Shown: positions 44,101 to 47,013 of the stretch, one piece after another
How positions within the stretch are numbered: position 1 is the first letter of the stretch
Layout: the number at the start of each line of letters is the position of its first letter
Assembly (NCBI GenBank): GCA_946811695.1
Contig: OX328127.1
Location: 49,863,774-49,927,773, forward strand
DNA: 64,000 nucleotides
From: Gonocerus acuteangulatus
Taxonomy: Eukaryota > Arthropoda > Insecta > Hemiptera > Coreidae
Direction: 5' to 3'
Notes under the pieces: generated by a model
Seen by the model: the letters and a program-made list of their open reading frames with translations, nothing else
Told to the model about the DNA's origin: nothing
Database searches by the model: none
Position numbers and translations under genes: made by a program

Positions 44101-44166
44101 TCATGGCTGTAACGGAACTGGGCATCACATATATTTGCGAAACAATCCACTTGTTTTTCATCCCAC
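5306..44166 (-). CDS. DNAH9/11/17-like: Axonemal outer-arm dynein heavy chain, beta class (partial gene, 19 exons in window)
   Basis: Motor core of an axonemal dynein heavy chain, the ATP-driven microtubule motor of cilia and sperm tails. Joined on the minus strand, 44166-44031, 43825-43691, 42910-42791, 35075-34933, 33786-33585, 32575-32351, 31944-31734, 30146-30019, 29942-29794, 28108-27826, 26874-26701, 18445-18253, 16766-16654, 15809-15616, 14414-14195, 13316-13155, 7927-7728, 5724-5568 and 5494-5306 give 3,334 nt with matching phases and no stop. Visible in order: AAA1 P-loop GPAGTGKTE and Walker [14 protein letters not shown]2 P-loop GNAGTSKT and [13 protein letters not shown]3 P-loop GNCGVGKT and [13 protein letters not shown]4 P-loop GVGGSGKQS and FLMTDAQV. 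The wording ([35 protein letters not shown]) resembles the DNAH9/11/17 group (Drosophila Dhc93AB/kl-5 type) rather than DNAH5/8 or inner-arm chains; this is from memory of the families. The tail lies upstream (beyond 64000 or in undetected exons). The stalk, AAA5 and AAA6 lie beyond position 1. Long TE-filled introns, but the reading frame looks intact. Confidence 0.95.
5568..5724 (-). CDS. Dynein exon 18: AAA4 P-loop
   Basis: [20 protein letters not shown] with Walker [10 protein letters not shown], ending [12 protein letters not shown]. Donor gtaata; the next intron is only 73 bp. Confidence 0.95.
5807..5905 (+). repeat. 3' tail of SINE family 2
   Basis: GGTAACCTATGGATAACCC, then TTAATAATAATGGACGTTAA and an (AAAT)n-like tail. 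Matches the 3' half of the full copy at 43432-43650. Confidence 0.6.
5925..7480 (+). mobile_element. Eroded non-LTR retrotransposon fragment, split by a mariner-like MITE
   Basis: Short coding traces: an RT thumb-like [11 protein letters not shown] at about 6130 (compare ISTISIATWNM in the element at 44911-47013) and RNase [18 protein letters not shown] at 6533-6583. After the MITE at 6591-7304 the frame resumes with [20 protein letters not shown]. Many stops elsewhere; a relic. Confidence 0.6.
6591..7304. mobile_element. Mariner-like MITE with long inverted repeats
   Basis: Ends CAGGGTGTCCCGCATTGAG and (reversed) CAGGGTGCCCCGCATTGAG, flanked by TA on both sides (6589-6590, 7305-7306). The inverted repeats extend about 125 bp inward, through GAGCGTTCTATCTGAAAATG. 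No transposase coding. It interrupts an RNase H frame, so it inserted into a dead retroelement. Confidence 0.85.
7728..7927 (-). CDS. Dynein exon 17: AAA4 entry
   Basis: Sixty-six codons plus two bases, [20 protein letters not shown] to [13 protein letters not shown] and a split Arg codon. Confidence 0.95.
8040..8310 (+). repeat. Left half of dispersed repeat A, split by later insertions
   Basis: Runs TTTCAACTGAATCCCATGAT ... TATCGCCTTAAAAATGG ... CTGCTGGTTAACAAACTTG into a TA tract. The same order is seen at 20200-20575 and 23925-24262. Its right half reappears at 12964-13085, so LTR element 1 and the long MITE sit inside one repeat copy. Class unknown. Confidence 0.6.
8330..9001 (-). repeat. 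3' LTR of LTR element 1
   Basis: 672 bp with 10-bp inverted ends TGTAATGATA / TATCATTACA. By eye it differs from the partner at 10648-11319 by about one base. Next to it, on the element's sense strand, lies the polypurine-like AGACAGGAGTGCAAA. The outer side is a (TA)n tract. Confidence 0.9.
9555..10544 (-). CDS. Coiled-coil, Asn/Lys-rich protein of LTR element 1 (gag-like)
   Basis: 329 residues. Acidic N-terminus ([20 protein letters not shown]), the conserved block [16 protein letters not shown] at about residues 77-92, then a long heptad-like region with repeated NKILENKID. No zinc knuckle, protease or RT motif. Its partner in element 2 (36138-37304) aligns along the length. Here a 1-2 nt shift after VEIYQ cuts off the basic tail, which survives in another frame (RPPRKRIKQ, about 9425-9400). 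Position between LTRs suggests a Gag-like role; that is inference. Confidence 0.7.
   Translation of the reverse strand: MSDVNIEQFRNGGEEDNVESPEYVFFAPGEINIVVETRENELQEDDAIAFRESAGSLGTEIRSNSGNHASERDNEMHPQGLEEMMRLLLGQLKFDLSKSICNIKHEINQEIKFELKKNNKILENKIDKNNKILENKIDANRIEQNKKLDNLCNALNNMEIKITKETDCKLQSLRKEIDEQNAEMKKSIDIVDQKQKMTVNGIVTIKQDVAKLEEITNDNKQTCETNHKNMEGCARFLKDKILIEDKNDYNCLINEDNTIQEKILTELNNDNEGTNEIINNKLINDNFKNKISAKCINKMMKQKKIEKLSDNYNFKINEKSYNNEVEIYQ
10648..11319 (-). repeat. 5' LTR of LTR element 1
   Basis: 672 bp, virtually identical to 8330-9001. In the element's sense it ends ...TATCATTACA's partner and is followed at once by TTAAATGGCGCCCAACG, the primer binding site. Its outer end abuts a 59-bp (TA)n run. 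Confidence 0.9.
11320..11378. repeat. (TA)n microsatellite
   Basis: About 59 bp of pure TA. LTR element 1 abuts its left end and a TA-targeting MITE its right end. Confidence 0.95.
11379..12961. mobile_element. Long-TIR mariner-like MITE (1.58 kb)
   Basis: Ends CAGGGTGTTCAAAACTTGA and (reversed) CAGGATGTACAAAACTCGA, flanked by TA. The inverted arms run for roughly 450 bp with scattered mismatches (TTGGTGGGTCTTAACGTGGTC in reverse near 12880, AAGTACCTTTAAATACC near 11760 and inverted near 12550). The centre holds an inserted SINE. No transposase coding. Confidence 0.8.
11931..12030 (-). repeat. SINE family 1 fragment inside the MITE
   Basis: Poly-T followed by the reverse complement of GGCGCTAATGGCC and AAAATTCCTCGCTGCACC. 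Matches the 3' half of the SINE at 17135-17320. Confidence 0.65.
12964..13085 (+). repeat. Right half of dispersed repeat A
   Basis: CAAATTTGAACC, AATTTTCTAGTCGGCACTT, then a hairpin-like TTTCCTCCCTACGGAGGAAG. Related copies at 21077-21216 and 24276-24416. Confidence 0.6.
13155..13316 (-). CDS. Dynein exon 16: AAA3-AAA4 linker
   Basis: Fifty-four codons, [20 protein letters not shown] to [10 protein letters not shown]. The donor gttggt is chosen because the downstream exon starts in phase 0. The following 5.2 kb intron holds LTR element 1 and a long MITE. Confidence 0.93.
13317..14194. other. Dynein intron 15
   Basis: AT-rich. The only structure noticed is the palindrome GAGTGTCCTTCCGAAGGGACACTC-like hairpin at about 13715-13740, followed by GGCAGGTAGGATCG, reminiscent of the start of repeat C. 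Otherwise nothing supported. Confidence 0.5.
14195..14414 (-). CDS. Dynein exon 15: AAA3 C-terminal part
   Basis: One base plus 73 codons, [19 protein letters not shown] to [15 protein letters not shown]. The acceptor cttaag, not the nearer ttccag, restores the conserved SFPG junction. Confidence 0.94.
14415..15085. other. Dynein intron 14, left part
   Basis: No clear gene. From about 14850 the sequence becomes more GC-rich (CAATGGTCCAGATGGAACCC, CTACGCCCACGGAGG) and looks like the edge of a transposon; I cannot class it. Confidence 0.35.
15086..15190 (+). repeat. Penelope-like-style motif with hammerhead-like core
   Basis: CCCTGAGGAAGCTGGCAGTA then GACAAGCGAAACGTCGGCAA. CTGAGGA ... CGAAACGTC at 15142-15175 resembles the minimal hammerhead cores carried by arthropod Penelope-like elements. 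Helix II would be only about 3 bp, so activity is doubtful. Confidence 0.3.
15198..15430 (-). pseudogene. C-terminal tail of a non-LTR ORF2
   Basis: [24 protein letters not shown]: the CysCys...HisxxxxCys motif that ends ORF2 in RNase H-bearing non-LTR elements. Only the last ~80 residues remain. Confidence 0.65.
15616..15809 (-). CDS. Dynein exon 14: AAA3 sensor region
   Basis: [20 protein letters not shown], then [19 protein letters not shown], ending in a split Ser codon that is completed by the next exon. Confidence 0.95.
16008..16052 (+). repeat. SINE family 1, 3' end only
   Basis: GGCGCTAATGGCCAAGTTG, GATGCGCCGT and poly-A. Same as the end of the copy at 17135-17320. Confidence 0.6.
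16053..16653. other. Dynein intron 13, remainder
   Basis: AT-rich, a TG/TATA microsatellite near 16260-16285; no gene or element recognised. Confidence 0.5.
16654..16766 (-). CDS. Dynein exon 13: AAA3 Walker B
   Basis: Two bases plus 37 codons, [20 protein letters not shown] then [11 protein letters not shown]. Confidence 0.95.
17135..17320 (+). repeat. tRNA-derived SINE, family 1 (fullest copy)
   Basis: A box TGGCTAGCGAGCTGG, anticodon-loop-like TTCATAA, B box GGTTCAATTCC, then CAGGAATTTTCTCATCTCAG and its partial inverted copy, and a 3' end GGCGCTAATGGCC...GATGCGCCGT followed by poly-A. ATAATT on both sides may be the target duplication. Not a working tRNA gene: the acceptor stem is not closed. 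Confidence 0.8.
17331..17567 (-). pseudogene. C-terminal fragment of Tigger/jerky-type transposase
   Basis: About 79 residues, acidic then the helix [15 protein letters not shown] typical of pogo/Tigger transposases and the domesticated jerky/CENP-B relatives. The catalytic core is missing. Confidence 0.65.
17661..18250. other. Dynein intron 12, repeat-rich part
   Basis: Contains an end resembling a mariner-like terminus at about 17995-18016 (TAGACACCCTGTATA) preceded by iterated TTTTCGTGAC/TTTGTGACATTTTC motifs, and a C run at 18125-18137. No gene. Confidence 0.4.
18253..18445 (-). CDS. Dynein exon 12: AAA3 P-loop
   Basis: Sixty-four codons plus one base. [20 protein letters not shown], then the AAA3 Walker [10 protein letters not shown], ending IPLNFYTSS and a split Glu codon. 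Confidence 0.95.
18570..18960 (+). repeat. Dispersed repeat C fragment
   Basis: AACTAAATCGGTTAATTAGG and GGGGAGGTTTACTCCGG, twice in a row (about 18610 and 18750), ending with AGAGGGACCGTATCC. The same order occurs in the long copy at 60345-61560. Confidence 0.6.
18961..19610. other. Intron stretch with poly-T
   Basis: No gene seen. A T-run of nearly 30 at about 19236-19265; otherwise unremarkable AT-rich DNA. Confidence 0.5.
19618..20575 (+). repeat. Dispersed repeats A/D block
   Basis: Starts GTCCGACTCGCAGGAATTGC and GCGCGGTTCCGTTC (also the TIR of the MITE at 21801). From about 19960 it contains the unit AGCACTTATTTCTCCGATTG ... TTTTCGAGATATTAAGG, also at 22150, 23310 and 23640, then repeat A up to its TA tract. 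Non-coding. Confidence 0.55.
20580..21025 (+). mobile_element. Solo LTR, B subfamily, in a (TA)n tract
   Basis: TGTAGTGATATG ... TGTCATAACA, 446 bp, with TATATATT on the left and (TA)n on the right. Same start and landmarks (TATCTTACTAC, AAGAACCCAA) as the LTRs of element 3. The unoccupied form of the site is visible at 24262-24278, where repeat A reads straight through a short TA tract. Confidence 0.8.
21026..21076. repeat. (TA)n microsatellite
   Basis: Pure TA run between the solo LTR and the right half of repeat A. Confidence 0.95.
21077..21216 (+). repeat. Repeat A right half
   Basis: CAAATTTGAACCACCGTTAT to the hairpin TTCCTCCCTATGGGGGAGG and AGGAACCCCGC. Same as 24276-24416. Confidence 0.65.
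21801..22412. mobile_element. MITE with ~100-bp inverted repeats
   Basis: AAAGTCCAACTCGCAGGAAC ... AGCGCGGTTCCGTTCTTAT ... ATAGCAGCTATCGGTAGGT-like arm, mirrored at 22320-22412. Interior non-coding. Arms related to the start of the block at 19618. Confidence 0.7.
22553..22602 (+). repeat. SINE family 1, diverged 3' end
   Basis: ATGGTGCTAATGACTCAG, GATACACCAT, then A-rich tail. Confidence 0.4.
22603..23300. other. Repeat-rich non-coding stretch
   Basis: No gene. Short GC-richer patch at 22780-22990 that I cannot assign. Confidence 0.4.
23310..23950 (+). repeat. Two tandem copies of repeat D (~330 bp each)
   Basis: The unit from AAGCACTTATTTCTCC to CAACTGAATCCC...CTAAGTACC occurs at about 23310-23630 and again at 23640-23950, with diverged copies at 19960-20280 and 22150-22340. 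Confidence 0.65.
23925..24416 (+). repeat. Repeat A, uninterrupted copy
   Basis: Both halves joined through a short TA tract (about 24262-24277). It serves as the empty-site reference for the split copies at 8040/12964 and 20200/21077. Confidence 0.65.
24276..24605. repeat. Large inverted repeat (~140-bp arms)
   Basis: The right half of repeat A (CAAATTTGAACCACCGTTAT...GGAACCGCGC) is followed after about 55 bp by its diverged reverse complement (GAGCGGTTCCTCCC...AATGGTGGTTGAAATATA). The transcript could fold into a long hairpin. Confidence 0.7.
24606..24668. repeat. (TA)n microsatellite
   Basis: About 62 bp of TA at the end of the inverted repeat A arm. Confidence 0.95.
25022..25620 (-). 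pseudogene. Broken transposon-like protein, family not identified
   Basis: Reading from 25620 down: [20 protein letters not shown], then in another frame [20 protein letters not shown], then after a TA microsatellite [20 protein letters not shown] and [15 protein letters not shown]. The EALAL..LTK..(K/R)...A...G..IYPS pattern resembles uncharacterised mobile-element proteins in arthropods. At least two frame breaks. I cannot name the class. Confidence 0.35.
26240..26396 (-). repeat. tRNA-derived SINE-like repeat, family 3
   Basis: On the minus strand TAGAGCACTGGACTAATAAG, then GAGTTCAAATCCCGGGC, that is, an A-box-like and a B-box-like segment at tRNA spacing, followed by CTTCTAGTGTCTTCG and a body to about 26240. 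Confidence 0.55.
26701..26874 (-). CDS. Dynein exon 11: before AAA3
   Basis: Fifty-eight codons, phase 0: [18 protein letters not shown] to [12 protein letters not shown]. The intron that follows is 8.3 kb and repeat-filled. Confidence 0.95.
26875..27711. other. Dynein intron 10, left part
   Basis: Open but non-gene-like patch at 26959-27144; possible decayed zinc-finger-like coding on the minus strand (CWICGKK, about 27210) too eroded to call. A (CTAT)n/(TA)n microsatellite at 27340-27430. Confidence 0.35.
27340..27430. repeat. (CTAT)n-(TA)n microsatellite
   Basis: TCTATCTATCTATATC grading into a pure TA run of about 60 bp. Confidence 0.9.
27712..27800 (+). repeat. SINE family 2, 5' half
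   Basis: CTGGAGGCCCGGTGGCCGTG AGTGTTAAGG, same head as the full copy at 43432. Confidence 0.6.
27826..28108 (-). CDS. Dynein exon 10: AAA2-AAA3 linker
   Basis: One base plus 94 codons, [20 protein letters not shown] to [17 protein letters not shown]. The donor is CAG|gcaagt, a consensus GC donor, so the next intron is GC-AG. Confidence 0.95.
28109..29552. other. Dynein intron 9, right part
   Basis: AT-rich with T-runs at 28602-28652. At 28752-28790 the reverse of the SINE family 2 tail (TTAACGTCCATTATAA). No gene. Confidence 0.5.
29553..29732 (+). other. Small open frame with coding-like composition, unidentified
   Basis: Fifty-nine codons with no ATG start, ending [29 protein letters not shown] and a stop. 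The 29630-29700 part is markedly GC-richer than its surroundings, as in a captured exon or a transposon tail. No domain recognised. Confidence 0.3.
29794..29942 (-). CDS. Dynein exon 9: AAA2 sensor and Arg-finger region
   Basis: [20 protein letters not shown], then [20 protein letters not shown], ending in a split Pro codon. Donor gtaagt. Confidence 0.95.
30019..30146 (-). CDS. Dynein exon 8: AAA2 Walker B
   Basis: Two bases plus 42 codons, [19 protein letters not shown] then [20 protein letters not shown]. Followed by a 76-bp intron. Confidence 0.95.
30276..31150 (-). mobile_element. Solo LTR, A subfamily, in a (TA)n tract
   Basis: 875 bp, TGTTAAGATATT ... AATGTAATATCATTTCA, TA repeats on both outer sides. 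Contains landmarks of the A LTRs (GGTTCCGAGTGAAT; GCGCCGGCTTTTCAA-like). A primer-binding-site-like CACACGTTGGGTCGCT (reverse sense) lies inside it at 30335-30350. Confidence 0.78.
31167..31310 (-). repeat. Repeat C fragment
   Basis: After a GA-rich tract, GGGGGTTATTTTCAGTACC and AGGTAGGGTCGATGAAG match the reverse of the beginning of repeat C at 60345. The adjacent TA tract took the solo LTR. Confidence 0.55.
31311..31733. other. Dynein intron 7, right part
   Basis: Plain AT-rich DNA, nothing recognised. Confidence 0.5.
31734..31944 (-). CDS. Dynein exon 7: AAA2 P-loop (altered)
   Basis: [18 protein letters not shown] then the AAA2 Walker A, read as GNAGTSKTQ. The family usually has Gly where Ser stands (codon on the minus strand at 31878-31876). 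Continues to [20 protein letters not shown] and ends in a split Gly codon. Donor gtttgt. Confidence 0.95.
32351..32575 (-). CDS. Dynein exon 6: between AAA1 and AAA2
   Basis: Seventy-five codons in phase 0, [20 protein letters not shown] through [18 protein letters not shown] to EDNFILK. Donor gtatgc, acceptor tttttcag. Confidence 0.95.
32576..33584. other. Dynein intron 5
   Basis: AT-rich; an A-rich run at 33089-33118. No gene or element recognised. Confidence 0.5.
33585..33786 (-). CDS. Dynein exon 5: AAA1-AAA2 region
   Basis: One base plus 67 codons, [20 protein letters not shown] to [13 protein letters not shown]. Acceptor cttttag, donor gtaaga. Confidence 0.95.
33787..34932. other. Dynein intron 4 (GC-AG)
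   Basis: T-rich runs at 34128-34171; a slightly GC-richer patch at 34670-34790 (GGGGGCCCGAGGCTGGGTGC) of unknown origin. No gene. Confidence 0.45.
34933..35075 (-). CDS. Dynein exon 4: AAA1 sensor region
   Basis: Begins [15 protein letters not shown], contains the [19 protein letters not shown] block and ends in a split AG. The donor is gcaatt, so the next intron is GC-AG: no GT lies close by, and the protein joins exactly to [11 protein letters not shown] in the next exon. Confidence 0.93.
35103..35152 (+). repeat. SINE family 1, 3' end with poly-A running into (TA)n
   Basis: GGCGCTAATGGCCAAGTTG, GATGCGCTGT, A-run, then a TA tract to 35188. Confidence 0.6.
35322..35725 (-). repeat. Repeat C, truncated copy
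   Basis: TCCGTCATGCAGGAGCTGC and AACTAAGCACTTTCCTCAGA match the reverse of 61480-61555; CGATTTAGTTCATTTTCAC matches the minisatellite unit at 60730. It stops at TTTGTA where the LTR of element 2 begins mid-way. Confidence 0.65.
35726..36027 (+). repeat. 5' LTR of LTR element 2, 5'-truncated, with repeated tail
   Basis: CTCAAGATTGTCTAAAA, CATTCACTCGGAACTTTTAC and CCTGAGATTAAATC match the last third of the 3' LTR at 37720-38917. Its tail contains primer-binding-site-like copies at 35874, 35927 and 35977. Confidence 0.82.
35874..36047 (+). repeat. Four tandem primer binding sites
   Basis: TGRCGCMCAACGTRG at 35874, 35927, 35977 and 36033 (spacing 53, 50, 56). Each follows the same LTR-terminal phrase (ATAAAAA...AATCTTAACATTTAA). 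TGGCGCCCAACGT is complementary to the 3' end of tRNA-Lys(CUU). Confidence 0.85.
36138..37304 (+). CDS. Coiled-coil, Asn/Lys-rich protein of LTR element 2 (gag-like, intact)
   Basis: 388 residues from the ATG at 36138, chosen because [13 protein letters not shown]...VESP mirrors [13 protein letters not shown]...VESP of element 1. Conserved [20 protein letters not shown], a heptad-like stretch ([20 protein letters not shown]), a long Asn/Glu-rich middle, then the basic tail [14 protein letters not shown]. No stop or shift. No CCHC, protease, RT or integrase motif. The basic tail could bind nucleic acid; that is inference. Confidence 0.75.
   Translation: MSLNNIEQNQNNGDENRVESPNFEYFTTQNREINNVREMYENELQAGDATFRESLEGSLATMEILSNGGNRTPERTNEMHPQGLEEMMRLLLEQNKELKFDLSKSFYNIKHEINQEISKNNKKLENKIDANRIEQNKKLDDLCAYLNNMGENQNEETIELEKSNDNLFNKNNISSEEIIEINEKNNENLIKNLENDDKLINNDNLNETIKYSLNSNDGSNDQIFEEDEILIENKNINDYNCLTYQNNKIQELLNELSNENEVKNNKINNKLINDNFKNKIRTKFINKMMNQIKIEKLSDNYKSKINEKSYNKRSGNVPMKKLNRTIKNDNNLKILNVKFGNKIKILYKYKRQLGIEKISNLNRPPRKRIKQCYRKKLDCCKENINDQE
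37720..38917 (+). repeat. 3' LTR of LTR element 2
   Basis: 1,198 bp, TGTAATGATATATT ... AATCTTAACA. Contains tandem repeats at 38020-38440 and one primer-binding-site-like TGACGCCCAACATGG at 38870-38884 before its end. Followed by (TA)n. Confidence 0.88.
38020..38440 (+). repeat. Tandem repeats within the LTR
   Basis: Three copies of a ~38-bp unit (GCTATCCTCCGAGGAGTACG), then about three ~97-bp units alternating CTATTCCCAGCAGTCATGGA with GTCTGTCCTCTGTAAATTAC. A shorter version is in the LTR at 48180-48300. Confidence 0.85.
38918..38969. repeat. (TA)n microsatellite
   Basis: TA run bordering the 3' LTR of element 2 and continuing into repeat C. Confidence 0.95.
38970..39095 (-). repeat. Repeat C, beginning part
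   Basis: GGTGTCTACTAGGTAGCATC, TTCCGTCATGAGTGCAACC, AGCTACTTTCCTCCGGAGG: the reverse of 60345-60470. Continues the copy cut at 35725. Confidence 0.65.
39096..39790. other. Intron stretch, nothing assigned
   Basis: AT-rich, no gene or clear element. Confidence 0.45.
39795..40755 (+). repeat. RTE-tail-like repeat with ~118-bp minisatellite
   Basis: Opens CTAGCTTTTACCCGGCGTGC. Then six to seven units of about 118 bp, each with GACGTTTTTGACYTAGCCTA, AAAATCGGWCRAACGGTGTGG and AACATACAGACAGACAG, ending in a TA run. The phrase style is that of the 3' part of arthropod RTE/SINE-like repeats. A single-unit copy is at 47452-47570. Confidence 0.75.
41064..41140. repeat. (TA)n palindrome
   Basis: AATTAAACAAAT, TA run, then ATTTGTTTAATTAAA: a TA microsatellite with inverted flanks. 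Confidence 0.75.
41141..41600. other. Intron stretch, nothing assigned
   Basis: No gene recognised. Confidence 0.45.
41603..42680 (+). mobile_element. CR1/L2-like non-LTR fragment
   Basis: 5'-truncated [54 protein letters not shown], then the C-terminal domain in shifted frames ([43 protein letters not shown]). At 42134-42183 a 24-bp direct duplication (encoding ATKTRQLL twice). Frames break near 41640, 42240 and 42570. Dead copy. Confidence 0.85.
42791..42910 (-). CDS. Dynein exon 3: AAA1 Walker B
   Basis: Forty codons, [20 protein letters not shown] onward, ending VAVQVKSLQ. The Walker B Asp-Glu pair of AAA1 is intact. The following intron is 7.7 kb and carries LTR element 2 and a CR1/L2-like fragment. 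Confidence 0.95.
42911..43431. other. Dynein intron 2, left part
   Basis: A-run near 42970-42995; otherwise nothing recognised. Confidence 0.45.
43432..43650 (+). repeat. tRNA-derived SINE, family 2 (fullest copy)
   Basis: GGAGGCCCGATGGCCGTGAG (A-box-like), GGTCATAGTTTCTATCCCC (B-box-like), a body with GAGGGCATCAGCCCTATCC, then GGTAACCTATAGATAGCCC and a tail ATGGACGTTAAAAATTTAAA TAAATAAAT. Partial copies at 5807, 27712 and (reverse) 28752. Confidence 0.7.
43691..43825 (-). CDS. Dynein exon 2: AAA1 P-loop
   Basis: Forty-five codons, phase 0 at both ends. Contains the main hydrolytic Walker [20 protein letters not shown], followed by [13 protein letters not shown]. Donor gtacag, acceptor gatag. 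Confidence 0.95.
44031..44166 (-). CDS. Dynein exon 1 of window: linker/AAA1 entry
   Basis: Reads [16 protein letters not shown] to DRCYITLTQ, the conserved block just before AAA1. Acceptor ttttcag at the high end and donor gtaatt at the low end; it starts one base into a split codon. The preceding exon was not found in 44167-64000. Confidence 0.93.
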
Positions 44167-44910
44167 CTGAAAAATAACATTAATTCCACAGAATATAAAT
44201 ATATATAAATTGTTATGATATCTTTGAACATAAAAAGCCGTTGAATACCAAAAGGCACAAATAAAACAACAGTATCAAAGGAAAATAAATAAACACAAAC
44301 ATTTTTGGAAACTATATTCTACATCCAAATTAACATAATGTTTAAACATTGATTAAAATATGAAATGACTCACTATTTTCTGAAAATTTATAATGCACAA
44401 AAATAACAATTTTTATTTTTTGTATATTCCCTATACAGCGTCTTTAAATGGCATTGGCGACAATATAAAAACTATCTGTTTGGTGCCAAACTCTCACTCT
44501 AAGATGTCCTAGTAAACAAGGCATCGAAGTCTCACGCACTCTCATCTGGTCTCTCAACCTGGTTGGTTGACTGCCATTTCTTCCCTGCGACCTCTCCATA
44601 TATTGGATGTCCAAAGATCTGTGTTAGTTGCGTCAGTAATACTCAATGAAGAGTGAATTTGATTGTGGAGTTAGTTAAACTGAGTTTGTCCATAGTGAAT
44701 TTGAGATTGAAAGAAGCAACAGCCTGCGGGATACCAGAAGTGGTCCATCTACATAGGAATTCATCAGAGCAAGTTGTATGCGGTTTTAACAAAGGTAGGA
44801 ATTTTTATTTATTTGCATGTACATTTTCTCATTGTAGTGAGTATTGCTATGCCCAATATACATTGTTGTTTCATTCATAAAACATAACAAAAAGTGTTAG
44901 TTTTTCAATT
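44167..44910. other. No gene seen
   Basis: Start of the long dynein intron going upstream. GC-richer patch at 44480-44620 without a recognisable protein. Confidence 0.4.
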
Positions 44911-44913
44911 ACT

Positions 44914-45231
44914 TTGAACTCCCCAAGATTATACCAAAGTAAAAATTATACCTACTCCAAACCTATTACTATTGGTACACCACAAGGAAATAGTCTGTCG
45001 CCTACTCTGTGGAATATTTTAATAAACTCTATTTTTGAATTACCAAGACCTCCTGCAACATACATAATTGCCTATGCAGATGATATAGTTTTTTTAGTAG
45101 AAACCAACAGAATACTTAACACACTAACGGACTGGACGAAACAAAACAAACTAGAATTTAATGTTGAGAAGACAAATTATATAATTTTTTCGAGACAAAA
45201 GACAAATCCCTCAATTAAATATCATACTTAA
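44914..45231 (+). pseudogene. RT palm fragment
   Basis: Motifs B (GTPQGNSLSPTLWNILINS) and C (AYADDIVFL). Motif A is missing through truncation. The frame ends just before KYLGI, where a shift leads into the next piece. Confidence 0.8.
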
Positions 45232-46225
45232 AAATACACTACTGACAAAGACTGACATTAAATATCTTGGCATTCTAATGGACTGCAAATTAAATTGGAA
45301 CAGACACATAGACTTTATGTACACCAAAATTTCTAAACTTATAAGTACAATAAGCATTGCTACCTGGAACATGAAATACGTCTCGTTAAAAACAATATAT
45401 GAGGGAGCAATCATTCCAAAAATGTTATATGGAACACCAATATGGTATGAAGGTTTAAGAAGGAAAAGAAACTTAAAGAAATTACACAGGCTCCAGAGAT
45501 TTATAGGTATCAAAATTTCCAAAGCTTATAGAACTATTTCTTTCGAGGCTAGTTTTGTTCTAGCAGCCATAATACCTGCACAATGTAAAGCTCTTGAACT
45601 TGTAACATTTTATAATATTCAAAAACAGCACTTTAACTATAAAGAAATATTAAACAATAACATAGAAAAAAACATTCACTGCTCACACTGGTTACATCCT
45701 GCACTTTTAGCAAAAATACAAACACATCTTGACGAACCGTGGGAGGCAACAGTTACAAGTTCAAACCTATTTACGGACGGAAGCAAGACAGAAAACAGTA
45801 CATCGGGTGCAGCATTAATAGTAGAGTCTACATGCGGACGAATCTTGGAGTTTAAATATAAACTTGACACGAGATGCTCAAATAATCAGGCAGAAAAGTT
45901 TGCAGTTATTAAAGCGATAGAATACATTAAACATTCACCTTATAACGTACACAAAAGTATTACTGTATATACAGACAACACAAACCTTATCCATTCTATT
46001 CGAAACCCTTACATACATGACATACTTACAGAACAAATTAGACAAAATATACTGGACTTGATTGACAGAAATATAAGAATACACATAGAATGGGTTAAAG
46101 AACATTCCGAAAATGAAGGGAATGAATTAGCCTATATAAGAGCCAAAGAAGCAGCACAAGATCTATCGCTGGAACCCAAATTTACCCTTGTAGCTCTATT
46201 GTATATTAAAAAGGGTGTACAATGA
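45230..46225 (+). pseudogene. RT thumb plus RNase H fragment
   Basis: KYLGILMDCKLNWNRHIDFM, ISTISIATWNMKY, IIPKMLYGTPIWYEG, then RNase H with the first Asp kept (FTDGSK) but the last catalytic Asp replaced: ELAY instead of the usual ELAD. Confidence 0.8.
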
Positions 46226-47013
46226 CAGTAGAAAAATGGGACAAAGACTGGACTGACTCAAATAAATCCTACAGCCTGCACAAATATATCGCCCACATTA
46301 CCAATACCAACTACAACTCCATCAAAAGCTCATACCATAAATTCACACAATTCCTTACAGAACATGGACCGACTGGACAATATTTGACAAGATTTAAGAT
46401 ACAGAATGACGATAAGTGTAAATGTGACGGACGGACTACACAAACTTTTACCCACATCTTATATTCATGTACACTATTCGACAAAAACAGATTACAATTA
46501 ATAAAATCTATAATATTAAAAGGTGGCAATTGCAGGGCCGCCAAATCCCAGAGACGGGCCCAGGACCAGATCACGGGCCCCCAAATCTCAGAGCCGGGCC
46601 CCCATTTCTCCGAGCCAAACTGAACATTCTAGTACTTTGCTATAGGACTTTGGACATTTTAAAATTATTTTCATCTTGAGTTTTGAGCGAGATGAGAATA
46701 AAAGCCGACAATCGGCGCAGCAAAGGTCACTTTCGGAACTTGTAGTTTTATCACGACTCCTAATGAAATATACTATTCTGGAACTGCACTTGTTTTGTTG
46801 TTTGTGTGCATTAAAGAAATATAGATCCAATTCAAATAAATATAGGCTACGCCCGTCTATATTTCTAAACCCCATTCTTTTTATAAGCTCGTAACATTTT
46901 TACATGTGGCGGCCCTGGGCAATTGGCCAGAACAACCAAACATTCTATTTGATAAATATAAGAAAGAATTTTCAAAATTTACCAAAAGTATAGACATGGA
47001 TGTCGAAAAATAA
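46222..47013 (+). pseudogene. ORF2 C-terminus, interrupted by a hAT-like MITE
   Basis: MTVEKWDKDWTDSNKSYSL, CKCDGRTTQTFTHILYSC, then after the insertion WPEQPNILFDKYKKEFSKF. Insertion plus duplicated site is 393 bp, so the frame is the same on both sides. Confidence 0.75.
46533..46917. mobile_element. hAT-like MITE
   Basis: 385 bp, ends CAGGGCCGCC / GGCGGCCCTG, with an exact 8-bp duplication GGCAATTG at 46525-46532 and 46918-46925. Eight-bp duplication plus CAGGG-type ends indicate hAT. Confidence 0.9.

Larger units (their letters stand above)
44911..47013 (+). mobile_element. Non-LTR retrotransposon fragment (I-superfamily style) with RNase H
   Basis: 5'-truncated, open pieces 44914-45231, about 45230-46225 and 46222 to the stop at 47011 (after removing the hAT-like insertion). 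RT: TIGTPQGNSLSPTLWN, AYADDIVFL, KYLGILMDCKLNWNRH. RNase H: LFTDGSKTEN, YTDNTNLIHS, ENEGNELAYIRAKEA. Terminal CKCDGRTTQTFTHILYSC. Two frameshifts. Confidence 0.85.

Noticed and set aside
5306..44166. Dynein locus as a pseudogene
   Set aside because: All 19 exons join in phase with no stop and conserved motifs; only the AAA2 P-loop Ser is odd.
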